Part shown: positions 11,859 through 21,974 of the stretch, piece after piece
Numbering within the stretch: the first letter of the stretch is position 1
Layout of the letters: each line of letters opens with the position of its first letter
DNA from: Tetradesmus obliquus
Lineage: Eukaryota; Chlorophyta; Chlorophyceae; Sphaeropleales; Scenedesmaceae
NCBI GenBank assembly: GCA_030272155.1
Contig: CP126192.1
Span: 6,172,501 to 6,236,500, forward strand
Direction of reading: 5' to 3'
DNA length: 64,000 nucleotides
Notes under the pieces: model-generated
Told to the model about the DNA's origin: nothing
Database searches by the model: none
What the model saw: the letters and a program-made list of their open reading frames with translations, nothing else
Translations under genes and position numbers: made by a program

Positions 11859-13096
11859 GCCCAGCAGCGGTTAATGGATCATCATCAGCAGCAGCAGTTG
11901 ACGAGTCAGCACAGCGCCACAAACACAAGCATCAGCTGCCATGTGCTGGCCCTCAAGCTCTGCGGCGCCGCACCTGTCAGCTTGTAGATATATGGTGAGG
12001 TGATGCACAGGTGGTACACCAATCACACAGCCCACCAAGCAAGCATAACAGCAGACAGCAGGTGCTGTTGTGCTTAGAAAAAGGGCCGCAACAAGCTCCC
12101 CTGCATGCCCTTGTTACACCAGGAGCAAAGCAGCTGAGAAGAGAAGTGCACGCTCAGTCCAGGCAATGCAGATAATTGCAGGCAAACTTTCTACCGCCAG
12201 CAGCTGAGTGATGCAGCCTCACCTGTGTAGTAGTCCATGGGGCGGGCAGTGTAGGGCCTGCTCTCATCAACACCCACCAGGTCGCTGCCATCAAACACAA
12301 CTGCAGGCACAAGATGCAGCAGCAGCAGCAGGTAAGCGCATGCGTCCTCAACAAAACAGGCACTTCAGCAACACAGATCGCAATGTTGCAGTGAAGGGCC
12401 GGCCCTTACTCCAAGCGGCTGTATGCTGTGCACAGCATGCAAACAGACACCAGAGAACAGATACAGCTGCGGTGACATCAGCACAGAGAACAACTCAAAG
12501 CAAACTTGCGCATGCGTATGCAAGAACCACTGCCTTACCCCGCCATGCGATTCCATCATCGAGTGCCCTGCCACACTGCACGCTGAGTCGCATCATGCTG
12601 CCAACCACCAGCCACTCGCAGTGGTGCTCACATGCATGCAGCTCACCCCGCATCCATCCCGCATCCACCTGATGCAATTCACAGGCTCCAAGCGTATGGA
12701 ACATACAGCGCAACTCAAACACAGCTGCCACTGCCACCCACCTGATGCGCTGCTGGTGTAGACCAGGCTGGAAATGCCCAGCTGCTTGCACGCCTCCACA
12801 ACATGAGCAGTGCCCTTCACATTCACATCGTCCATAAGCTGCTTGTTCAGCGCGTTCTCACTCGTGGGCGTGGCAGTCGCCACATGCACCGCTACGTCAA
12901 CGCCCCTGCACGCGTTTGTAACATCTTCCTGCTTCCTGATGTCACCCACAACCATGTCAGCACCAGGAATGCCGCAGGCGCGGATGTCAAACACGCGCAC
13001 TTTGTAGCGCCCGGTGTCCAGCAGCTGCTGCACAATGTGCTTGCCAAGAAAGCCGGCACCACCGACCACCAAGGCAGTTCGCTTTGCAGGTGCCAT
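10771..13096 (-). CDS. Sterol-4-alpha-carboxylate 3-dehydrogenase (decarboxylating) / 3-beta-HSD family
   Basis: Four exons on the minus strand: 13096-12742, 12300-12223, 11805-11585, 11181-10771. Phases agree and give 354 residues, close to NSDHL/ERG26 (about 350-375). The N-terminus is a Rossmann fold with GGAGFLG (G12xxG15xxG18). The SDR catalytic pair is Tyr143-x3-Lys147 (DYYTETK), followed by IIGNGKNVWDFTYVGNVAQAHVL and the family-typical ITNQEPIPFWTF. A hydrophobic stretch near residues 260-285 (LPLLLILCIAMLFEYVI) suggests ER membrane attachment. The expected reaction is NAD-dependent oxidative decarboxylation of 4-carboxysterols during C-4 demethylation in sterol synthesis. The exon 3 donor at 11584 was preferred to nearby GTs because it restores the conserved HVL-AADKL junction in phase 0. 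The other 3-beta-HSD/decarboxylases of the same family remain possible. Confidence 0.88.
11809..11856 (-). repeat. (CAG)16 microsatellite at intron 2 acceptor of the sterol dehydrogenase gene
   Basis: On the minus strand this reads as a (CTG)n run directly before the TGCAG acceptor of exon 3, where a polypyrimidine tract would normally sit. Confidence 0.9.
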
Positions 13097-13398
13097 GCTA
13101 CTGAAAGCTGCTGCTGCCGTTGGTGTGGGTCACAACGTTCAAAGGCGGTATCACCTGCAGAGCAGGATCAAGCAAATTGCGAGGTGATGTCAAGGATGCC
13201 GGCTGCCGTAACATGCCTGCTGAGCCTGAGGCTAGCACTTATTGCTGCATGCACTTATTGCTGCATGCTGACCTTGTGGAGTTCACCAAAGCCACCGCCG
13301 CACCACAACACAGCAAGTGCATATGCACATATACTTGCGCACAATCACTCCACCCAAAATTGCTGTTGCTGCTGCTGCTCGCCATTGCGCACAGCGCC
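13097..13398. other. Short spacer between two minus-strand genes
   Basis: About 300 bases between the start of the sterol dehydrogenase and the stop of the small membrane protein. TTATTGCTGCATGC occurs twice in tandem at about 13239-13267. No gene seen. Confidence 0.5.
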
Positions 13399-14192
13399 TC
13401 ACTTCTTCTGCTGTGCCTCCTTTTTCTTGCGCAGCTCCTCCAGTGCCGCGTCCACCTTCTGCTCGAGCGTGTAGGCAGCGAGCGCGTCAGCAAGTGTGGG
13501 AAGCTCCTTGGCTCCGTGGGCCTGCGGGTCTGCTGCTGCAGTGGGGAACTGCGGTGGGATGAGGCGGCGCAGCAGGACAGCACGAACAACACGTGAGTTC
13601 AGCTGTCAGTGGTCCGCTGGTATGGGCAATTCCCTCTGCCTGCTCAACACGCACGAGGTCTGCATGCCCTGTGCCCGGACGCTGGATGGTTTGAAAACTA
13701 CGAGGGCCGCTAGCAGTTTGCTTGAGCATGCTTTGGCCACTTGTTCCCTAAGCAAAGTCACAGCTGCTGCCATGTCAGCATGCCAGCCAGCTGCTGCCTG
13801 GCAGCTGTTGTAAAAGCCAGGCTGCTGCTCCAACTCACCACTTCCTTCACCCACTCGAGGTTGTCTGGGTTCCTGGCAAAGCCGTAACCAAACCAGATGG
13901 GCACGGACACAAAGATGGCCCACTTGGTGCGCTGCAGCAGCATTGAACACAGCAGGACAGTTGCACGTCACATGCAATCGTTGACAGGAGTTGGAGCCGT
14001 GATGTATGTACAGGAAGCCTGGCCAAAAACAGGGTTGAAGGTGCAAGCAAGAGTTCCAATCACAGCATGGCAGCAGTAGCACCACAGCAGAGAAAGCAAC
14101 ATGCAGGAGCAGCAACCCAGCAGACAGCTCACCTCAAGGGTCTTTCTTGACAGAAGATCCCTCCAGAAGTTCTCAGGGAAGCGGGGCGGCAT
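13399..14192 (-). CDS. Small single-pass membrane protein, about 100 residues (PET100-like architecture?)
   Basis: Three exons: 14192-14133, 13931-13839, 13548-13399, phase 0 throughout, 100 residues. The protein starts MPPRFPENFWRDLLSRKTLE, has one membrane segment (WAIFVSVPIWFGYGFA), then NPDNLEWVKE, and ends in a charged, probably helical tail rich in Lys, Glu and Gln. I do not recognise the family with confidence. A short basic N-terminus, one helix with a Pro, then a charged coiled tail recalls mitochondrial inner-membrane assembly factors such as PET100 of cytochrome c oxidase, but this is architecture only. Evidence that it is real: good donors (GTGAGC, GTGAGT), CTGCAG or CGCAG acceptors, consistent phase and codon use like its neighbours. 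An AG just before the ATG may end a 5' UTR intron. Confidence 0.6.
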
Positions 14193-14982
14193 GAGCTGCC
14201 TGCAGGACAACCGCCGGCAGGACAGTGGCCAGGCTGATAGCCAGCAATACACTGTGCTGTCGGTCCTGTTGCAAGCTGCATGAAGCTTATCTGCTGCTGC
14301 TGTTACTATCTGAGGCAAGCAGCTGTTTGCATGAGCTTGCTCACAGACGATCTGCTGTTGGCCTACTGGCTCATGAATGGGTGACTGCCAGGGAGGGAGA
14401 GTGCCCTGGGCCACGCTCAACTACTCCTGCAACTCATGCGCTCGCCGTTGTACATTCAAAATCACATACGCATGAATGCGTGTGATCCAACTGCTGGACA
14501 TACCTGCGCTGAAAGTGCGTGGGTGAGTTGCACTGGGCGCTGCTGCTGGACTGGAGAGACGACCTCGTCCACAAGAGCTGGTGCACCGGTTGAAACGAGC
14601 TATAGTGTGTGATCATCTCACTAGATTGGAGAATTGTAGAACGAGCATTGCGATTTCCATCAAAACCCTCCTCAGTGTGACACTCTCGCTTGGCTGTCTT
14701 GTACTTGGATCACTTGTTTTATTTCAATGAGCGCGACTAATGTTGATTCATGTCTGCTGATCCAGCTGCCCTCTTGTACCTGACAAGGGTGTTCACCACC
14801 TGCTTCCTAGTTGTGCTTATTTCTTTGGCCGATCGGCACATGGATCATGTAATATCCTTTGAAGCTGCCTCAAGTTCATGAGGCCGGACTGGCAGAAGCT
14901 TTCTTGCTCTAGCCTGGTACTAGGATAGCAAGCAGTGGGCAGGCAGGCTGTTGTCTCCACACCAGGCATTAGCAATAGCAGC
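14193..14982. other. Divergent promoter region between small membrane protein and CUL4
   Basis: About 790 bases between two genes transcribed away from each other, so it should carry both promoters. No clear TATA box, repeat or RNA gene was seen; 14640-14760 is somewhat AT-richer than its surroundings. Confidence 0.5.
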
Positions 14983-17885
14983 ATGTCCAACCAGAGCAAC
15001 AGCACCAAACCTGGGATGGTTATCAACGCGCCAGGGGCGCGAGCCACGCCCCAGAACGGCCAAACAGCGCCCAGGAAGCTTGTCATGAAGCCCCTCAAGT
15101 GTGAGTGCCACCAGGCCTTGGCTTTTTGCCTCACTGGTGCAGCGTGCATGGCCCAGCACGTTCACATGCCACTGCTGCCACTGAAACTGTGTTGCTTCTT
15201 GGCCTTACATTCAATAAACTTGTTTTGCTGTCTAGACCCCTTGGTCGCTCTGCCTCCTGCAAGCAGTTCTGCAGCTGCACAGCCTTGCGTTCTGTGTGTG
15301 CAGCAACACACCCCGTGAGAGCACTTGCTGTATGGCTGGCAGCAACCTCCGCATGATCACCCTGCCTGGCTGTTCTCACTTCAGTTGACTCAACCACTTT
15401 ATGCTATTGTTTACGACACCACCAACACACTGAACTGCAGTGAAGCCGCAGCTGCCTGCCAACTTTGAGGCGGAGACATGGGCCAAGCTGCAGGCCGCAG
15501 TGCAGGCGGTGCACCACAAGCAGCCAGTGGCAACCAGCCTAGAGGAGCTCTACAGGGTGCGTGGCAGCAGCAGCGGCAGCTGACAAGGCAGTTGACAAGG
15601 CATCTCACACATCAGTGCAGGCAATCTACGCCAGGACGATGTGCATGGTGCAGCAGGCGATGCATGCAATGCGGGTGTTAATCTGTGTCAAGCAGCTGGT
15701 TGTAATGGGTGTGGCATGATGCTGGATACCAGTGCTGACATCTAGACATCACCATGCAGCAGTGGTGCGGTGCAGCTGCTGTTGTGCACTGTGTCAGTGC
15801 TGAGCACTCAGCGTGCATTGGCGCCCAAGATGCGGCCAATTCCGGCTCTGCCCAGCTTAATGCACATTGTGCGCTGCATCGCGTGCTGTTTGATTGTGCA
15901 ACGCACGCCGTTTGCGTAAGCATGGTGCCACTTACCTTCTCTAACATGCCCTAACATGTCACTGACATGTTACTTATCATGTTACTCGCCCCCGCAGGCC
16001 GTCGAGGACATGTGCCGGCACCAGATGCAGGACAGGCTGTACAAGAAGCTGCAGGCAGAATGTGATGCACACATTGCGCAGCAGCTGGCTGCGCTGCAAG
16101 CACAAACACAGCTGGCACCTGCAGCCTTCTTAGAGCATGTGGCGGCCATGTGGGACAACTACTGCAGCCAGATGCTGCTGATCCGGAGTATCTTCCTGTA
16201 CCTGGACCGCACGTATGTCATCAGCTTGCCTGGGCTGCGCAGCTTGTTTGACACGGGGCTGGGCTCACTGCGGCAGCACCTCACGCAGCACCCCAAGGTG
16301 AGGCAATAGCCACAGCAGCAGCAGCAGCAGCAGCAAGTATATGTGCTGTATGCCACGTGCTGTACTGTGCTGGGACAGGCTGCGGTGAGTAACTCACGCA
16401 GCATCCAAGGCGTGATTAGAGCAGCAGTCTCTGCCGCGCCATGGATGGATGAAGTAGCAGTTGAGCAGCACCTCACGCAGCACCCCAAGCTCAGCAACAA
16501 CAACAGCAACAGTCTGGCGTGCTGTGCCACATGCTGTACTGCTCTAGGCTGTGGGCTGTCTGCTGTATGTGGCAGCACCTCATGCAGGACGTCACGGTGA
16601 ACTACGAGCAGCAGCCTGGTGTGCTGAGCAACTGCAGTTGCCACCAGCACCTACGTAGCATGCACTGCCATGTAGCTTGAGCTACTATTAGAGGTATGAT
16701 TGCCTGCATTCTGGGCAGGCTTCGGCTCCTACTCAATGCACAGCTGCTCTTTCCAATCCTGACGGTGCGTGTTTGTGTGTGATTTGCGCTATGGCGTGCT
16801 GCAGGTTGAGTCCCACATCATGCGTGGCCTGCTGGACCTGGTGGACAGGGAGCGCCAGGGAGAGGCAGTGGACAGGTGCGGCAGGAGCTGCAGCTGCTGC
16901 TGCTGCTGCGCGCCAGCCAGCGCGCAGCCAATGTGTCGCTGCTGGTTTTAGGCAGCACCTGCCTGTGTACGTAAGGTCACTGGGTGCAGCTTTCAACACA
17001 GTATGTCTATTTGCCGGTCTGCTGCGTCATCGCCATGCAGGCAGCTGCTGGCTGGTCTGGTGCGCATGCTGGGCGGGTTGCTTTGCAATGTAGCAGCAGC
17101 AGCTGTCTTCATTGAGTATGCCTAACCAACTGCATGTCTGCTGCTGTGTTTCCGCCATGCAGGCAGCTGCTGGGTGGCCTGGTGCTGGGAAAAGGGTTTT
17201 GCAGTGTAGCCGCATCTTCTTGGTCACTGAAATTGTCTGCCTATGTGCCTGTCTGCTGTGTATCGCCGTGCAGGCAGCTGCTGGCTGGTCTGGTGCGCAT
17301 GCTGGGCGACCTGGGGCTATACAGCAGTGCCTTCAGCCCGCTGCTGCTGCAGGAGACGGGGGCCTTCTACCAAGCAGAAGGGCTGCGTCTGATGGAGGCC
17401 AGCGATGTGCCACACTACCTGGCACACTGCGAAGTGAGTACTGTATAAGGCACACTGCAAGGAGGTTGCTGTCCATCAGCACATTTTGGTTTAAGATGTT
17501 TGGATTCTGCAGCATTGCGTGCCTGGTGCATCCTGTGGTGTGCCTCACTACCTGGCACACTGCGAGGTGCGGCCCGGAGTTTTGATAGACAGGGCTGGAG
17601 TGCTGGAGTGACAGCTGGCAGGGCATTCAAAAGTGTTCTGTCAGACGAAGCTGGCGGCATGCTGCTGAGGATGTTGTCCATCAGCGCATGTGTCTTTGAG
17701 TGTCTGCATCCTGCAGGTGCGCGGTGCATAACGCTTGCTGACGTTGCAGCTGATATGGCCAGGCTGATGCGTGCGAAACAGATGCCCGCTGCATCTATGG
17801 GCTATCCAAGCATGCGCTGCAAGCACCGTCGACCTCTAACGACCTGCCTTGTTTCCCTGCTCCTGCTCCATCTGCCTGCTGTGTG

Positions 17886-17918
<33 letters not shown>

Positions 17919-19960
17919 AGTCGCGCCTGCAGCAGGAGCAGGAGCGCTGCCTGCACTACCTGGAGCCCAGCAGCAGGCGGCCGCTGCTGCAGGCAGTGGA
18001 GCAGCAGCTGCTGGCAGCACACACGTCGCAGATCCTGTCCAAGGTGGGCTTGGCGGGCAGAGCGGGCGTGACCGGCAGCCCCGCCTGCAGCTGCTGCAAT
18101 GCGCAGGATGCTTGGCAGGCTTTGTCAACACCTGCTTTGCTTGCATATGCAGGCTATTGGTAGTACATTGAAACTGCAATGCACATCAGTAGCTGGCCCT
18201 GCCTTGAAAAGTTGATGATGCTGTTGTGTCTTGGCCAGCCAGTTTACACATCTCGGCGGCGCATTGCCTTCAAAACGCGCTGCATGGATCAACGTGTTTG
18301 CTCGTCTGTGTGTTCCGCCTTGTGTTGCACTGCACACTGCTGGCAGGGCTTCAAGCCACTGATGTCAGCGCAGCGGGTGCAGGACCTTGCGCGCATGTAC
18401 AGCCTGCTGTCGCGAGTAGGCGGTACGGACGCGCTGCGTGACGAGTGGCGGCAGTACATCACCACCACAGGCACAGCCATAGTGAAGGACGAAGCCAATG
18501 TGAGTGCAGTACAGGCTGCTGCAGCACCTGCAGTCGGCAGCAGACTCGGGGGTTGACTCCTGCTTCGGCTAGTGGAGGTGCTGAGCTAATCGTGTCCCTG
18601 CATCACACGCTCAGGCTGTTGCTTGCTGCCCCGCTGCTGCTGCCCTGCTGCCCCGCAGGACAAGGACATGGTGGAGCGGCTGCTGCAGCTCAAGGCAGCA
18701 CTAGACGCTGTGCTGACCAGCGCCTTCCAGGCCTCCCCTGCCTTTGCTGACCAGCTCACCAGCGCCTTCCAGAGTGCCGTGAACAGCCGCGCCAACAAGC
18801 CAGCCGAGCTGGTGGCCAAGCACATTGATGCAAGGCTGCGCGGCAGCAAGGGCGTCGGGGAAGGCGAGCTGGAGGCAGCACTGGACAAGGCGCTGCTGCT
18901 GTTCGCGTACATCCAGGTGGGATGGGTGTTGGATTTGTTTCATCTGAGGGATCATTGGCGTCGGTTGCACTGTTGCTTTGTTCAAATGCGTCCTGCCTGC
19001 TGCACATCAGGGTGGGGGCGTGTCTAAGGCCTTCATCAAGTGTAACCTTCACCTCACTTTGCTGCTGCTGCGCCTGCCGCTGCTGCATCTGCTGCTGCTG
19101 CTGCTGCTGCCGCCGCCGCTACCACTGCGTGTCAAGGCAAGGACGTGTCTAAGGCCCTTTCACAAGGGCGACCTTCACCTCACTTTGCTGCTGCTGCTGC
19201 TGCTGCAGGGCAAGGACGTGTTTGAGGCCTTCTACAAGCGCGACCTGGCCAAGCGGCTGCTGCTGGGGCGCAGCGCCAGCATGGACGCGGAGAAGCTCAT
19301 GATCGCCAAGCTCAAGGCCGGCTGCGGGGGGAACTTCACAGCGAACATAGAGGGCATGTTCAGGTGGGCGGTGTGCTGGCTGGCTGCTGCTGCTGCTACG
19401 CTGCGAGTTGGTCTGGAAGGGTTTGTACCAACGTTGCACCTCTCGAGGCCTCATGCGTTTGGGTGTATGCGCTGATGCTGAGCGCGTGCTACCACTGCAA
19501 GGCACTGATGTGTTTTGTGGTGTATTGGCGTTGTGTGTCGCGAAGCCAAAGAATCGAGGTGGCGTGTGCACATGTGCAGGCTGATGTGGGACCGTGCATG
19601 CCTAGGAGCATGCCTAGGTGCAGCGGCGAAATGACCTTGTTTTTAGGCGGCCTGCATGTGCCTCAACTGTGCCCTTCGACCTCAGCCTGTACTGCTGTGC
19701 CGTGTGTGCAGGGACATGGATGTAGCGAGCGAGACGATGGAGCTCTTCCGGCGCCACTACAGCAGAACCACACGCCTGCAGCAGCAGGACGCAGCAGCAG
19801 CAGCGCCAGCAGGCGAGGGCAGCGCCCAGGGCGCCAGCAGCAGCAGCAGCAGCAAGGAGCCTGGCGGGTCGGTGGATGTGCAGGTGACAGTGCTGACTCA
19901 GGCGCACTGGCCCACACAGACGCTGCTGGAGCTCAACCTGCCATTGGTGAGTGCTGCTGT

Positions 19961-20001
<41 letters not shown>

Positions 20002-21974
20002 ACGCTGCTGGTGTGCATGTGCAGTCCGCCTCAATTGTCATACATGCTGCTAGGGTTTTGACCATCGAGACACGCAGCTGCATGTTGTGCTGGCTCATGT
20101 GCGCTGCACGAGCGTATTCGTACACTGGCGCACTGCGTGAGAGAGCTTGCAGGCATCCATCCCCTCGCGATGCTGACCAAGCCACCTACGACTGCTCGCT
20201 TCTGTTTCACATCCATCCCCTGCCATCTCCCGCAGGAGCTGGTGCACTGGCAGACCATGTTCAAGGAGTTCTACTCCAAGCACTACTCCAGCTACCGCCA
20301 GCTGGCCTGGCAGCACAGCATGAGCACCGTGCTGCTGCGGGGCTGCTTCCCCAAAGGCGCCAAGGAGCTCAGCGTGAGCCTGCTGCAGGGCCTGGTGCTG
20401 CTGCTGTTCAACGATGCGGAGGAGCTGAGCTATGAGGCCATCAAGGAGCAGCTGGGGGTGAAGGATGACAAGGAGCTCAGCCGCACGCTGCTGAGCTTGA
20501 GCGCGGGCAAGGTGGGTAATGGAATTGGATAAGCAGCTGTGGCAAAGGGGAGGTTGTTTTATGCCGGGCCTGTGAGGAGGTGCTGTGCGCGCTTTGCTGT
20601 TGGTTGGTTGGTGTCTGCAGCTGCTAGTTTGTGCCGAGGATGACAAGGAGCTGAGCCGCACATTGCTGAGCTTGAGCGCGGGCAAGGTGGGTTGAGATAT
20701 GAGCAGCGGGCGCAGAGTGAACAATGATTCAGCTTCATGCCGGGACGTTGAGAGGTGCTGTATGTGCTGTGGGTTGTTGGTTAGTGTTTCGTGCCGTTGG
20801 TAGGGCGTTGCGTGCATGGCTGTGACCGCTTTGTTATGCTGCTGTGTCTGCGCTGCACACATTCTCCCCTGATTGTTGTTGCCGCAGGAGCGGGGTTTTT
20901 TTCAAGTCCCCCAAGGGCCCGGAGGTGTCCCCCAGCAATGTGTTCAGCTACACAATCTCTTCTGCAGCTGCTTCGCTTACCAGGCTTCTGTGTGCTTTCT
21001 ACATGCTGCGCCTGCTTGTATTGTCTCACAGGTGCGTGTGTTGCTCAAGTCTCCAAGGGGCCCGGAGATGTCTTCCAACAGTGTGTTGTGCTACACAAAC
21101 AAACTGCAACTTCTTCGCTTACCTGCTGGCTTTTGTGTGCTTGCTGCATGCTGCACCTGCTTGTCATCCAATAATCTGCAGGTGCGTGTGCTGCTCAAGT
21201 CCCCCAAGGGCCCGGAGGTGTCCCCTACTGATGTGTTCAGCTACAACGCGGGTTTCAGCAACCCGCTGTTCCGCATCAAGGTCAACAACATCCAGATGAA
21301 GGAGACGCAGGAGGAGAACGCAAAGACTAATGCAGAGGTGGGTATAGATATGCAACATGCAACTGCTGCAGCGCGGTGTAGGCGTGGCGCAGCTGCCGCA
21401 GCAGTTTGCGTGCTGCATACAGCAGCCACTGCATGAGCCATGCATGTGGTAGTTCAACCGTGTTCAGCTGGAGGGCGCTAACAGTGTCATGTGGTGGTGC
21501 CTGCATGTGTCGATGCGCCTTGTCAGGGCAGCTGCTGCAGCTCCCTGTGCCGTGACACTGCCTCCTCACCGCTGCTTACTGCAGTTCACCTGGCAGCATG
21601 CGGTGCCCCTCGTTGCACCCACACACACACATCACCGTCACACATCACACACTCTCCCATCACCCCCACGTCCCTCACCTCACCACCGTATGTGCTGCCT
21701 TGGTACCATCCAGCTTGTACTTACATCCGTTCACCTCGCTTAACTCGCTGCGCAGGTGGTGCAGGAGCGCCAGCATGCCATCGATGCGGCCATCGTGCGC
21801 GTGATGAAGATGCGCAAGACGCTGGCCCACAAGCTGCTGGTGCAGGAGGTGATGACGCAGCTGCGCTTCCAGCTCACCAACTCGGACCTCAAGCGCCGCA
21901 TCGACAACCTGATTGAGCGCGAGTTCCTGGAGCGCAGCAGCAGCGACGCGCAGGTGTACAACTACCTGGCGTGA
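14983..21974 (+). CDS. CUL4: Cullin, CUL4 class (scaffold of CRL4 ubiquitin ligase)
   Basis: Thirteen exons: 14983-15100, 15441-15556, 15998-16297, 16805-16875, 17274-17433, 17921-18043, 18347-18499, 18659-18916, 19209-19363, 19712-19946, 20236-20511, 21182-21337, 21756-21974. All phases fit; 779 residues, like plant and animal CUL4. Landmarks: [12 protein letters not shown] and SLEELYRAVEDMC at the N-terminus, DQML-type repeat helices, [48 protein letters not shown], and the C-terminal winged helix with the NEDD8 acceptor Lys725 (IVRVMKMRK) ending VYNYLA. Its expected role is a scaffold joining RBX1 to DDB1-bound substrate receptors in the nucleus and cytosol. Exon 10 carries an alga-specific Q/A/S insert. 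Introns after exons 3, 4, 5, 8 and 11 contain tandem decayed copies of adjoining exon edges. The first ATG is the best visible start; the N-terminus is low complexity. Confidence 0.95.
16279..16585 (+). repeat. Tandem echoes of CUL4 exon 3 end
   Basis: The exon 3 end (CACCTCACGCAGCACCCCAAG, 16277-16297) recurs almost exactly at 16468-16490 and partially near 16394-16412 and 16573-16585. Shared flanks containing TGCTGTGCCACATGCTGTACTG-like words show tandem duplication of a segment of roughly 170 bases. Confidence 0.75.
17030..17310 (+). repeat. Two echoes of CUL4 exon 5 start plus parent
   Basis: The acceptor and first codons of exon 5 (CAGGCAGCTGCTGG...) occur at about 17038, 17159 and 17271. 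The first echo matches some 40 bases of the parent exon through GCATGCTGGGCG before diverging; the second diverges sooner. Upstream flanks (GTCTGCTG ... CGCCATGCAG) are shared, so the unit is about 115-120 bases. The third copy is used because only it continues into conserved cullin sequence. Confidence 0.85.
17537..17572 (+). repeat. Echo of CUL4 exon 5 end with donor
   Basis: CTCACTACCTGGCACACTGCGAGGTGCGG repeats the parent exon end and donor at 17408-17439. The words TTGCTGTCCATCAGC (about 17465) and TTGTCCATCAGCGCATG (about 17673) show a further duplication in the same intron. Confidence 0.8.
19008..19250 (+). repeat. Two echoes of CUL4 exon 9 start plus parent
   Basis: Near-copies of AGGGCAAGGACGTGTTTGAGG occur at about 19008-19045 and 19131-19175 before the real exon 9 start at 19209. 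Both echoes have TCTAAGGCC in place of TTTGAGGCC, and both are followed by the same ACCTTCACCTCACTTTGCTG stretch, so they are closer to each other than to the parent. Confidence 0.85.
19963..20001 (+). repeat. (CTG)13 microsatellite in CUL4 intron 10
   Basis: Thirteen perfect CTG units just downstream of the exon 10 donor. Confidence 0.95.
20636..20696 (+). repeat. Echo of CUL4 exon 11 end with donor
   Basis: About 58 bases (GAGGATGACAAGGAGCTGAGC ... GGCAAGGTGGGT) repeat the end of exon 11 and its donor at 20459-20516. The following intron sequence is also duplicated (ATGCCGGG ... GAGGTGCTGT ... GTTGGTT), giving a tandem unit near 180 bases. Confidence 0.85.
20883..21245 (+). repeat. Two echoes of CUL4 exon 12 start plus parent
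   Basis: Copies at about 20885-20950 and 21027-21092 precede the real exon 12 (21182). They share CTCAAGTCCCCCAAGGGCCC-like sequence and the downstream CAACTTCTTCGCTTACC and GCTGCACCTGCTTGT words. The period is about 143-152 bases. The first copy is damaged at its AG; the second keeps an intact CAG acceptor with GTGCGTGTGTTGCTCAAG. Confidence 0.88.

Noticed and set aside
17030..17200. First two copies of CUL4 exon 5 start as real exons
   Set aside because: Both diverge from cullin sequence after at most about 40 bases and lack a downstream donor that restores phase.
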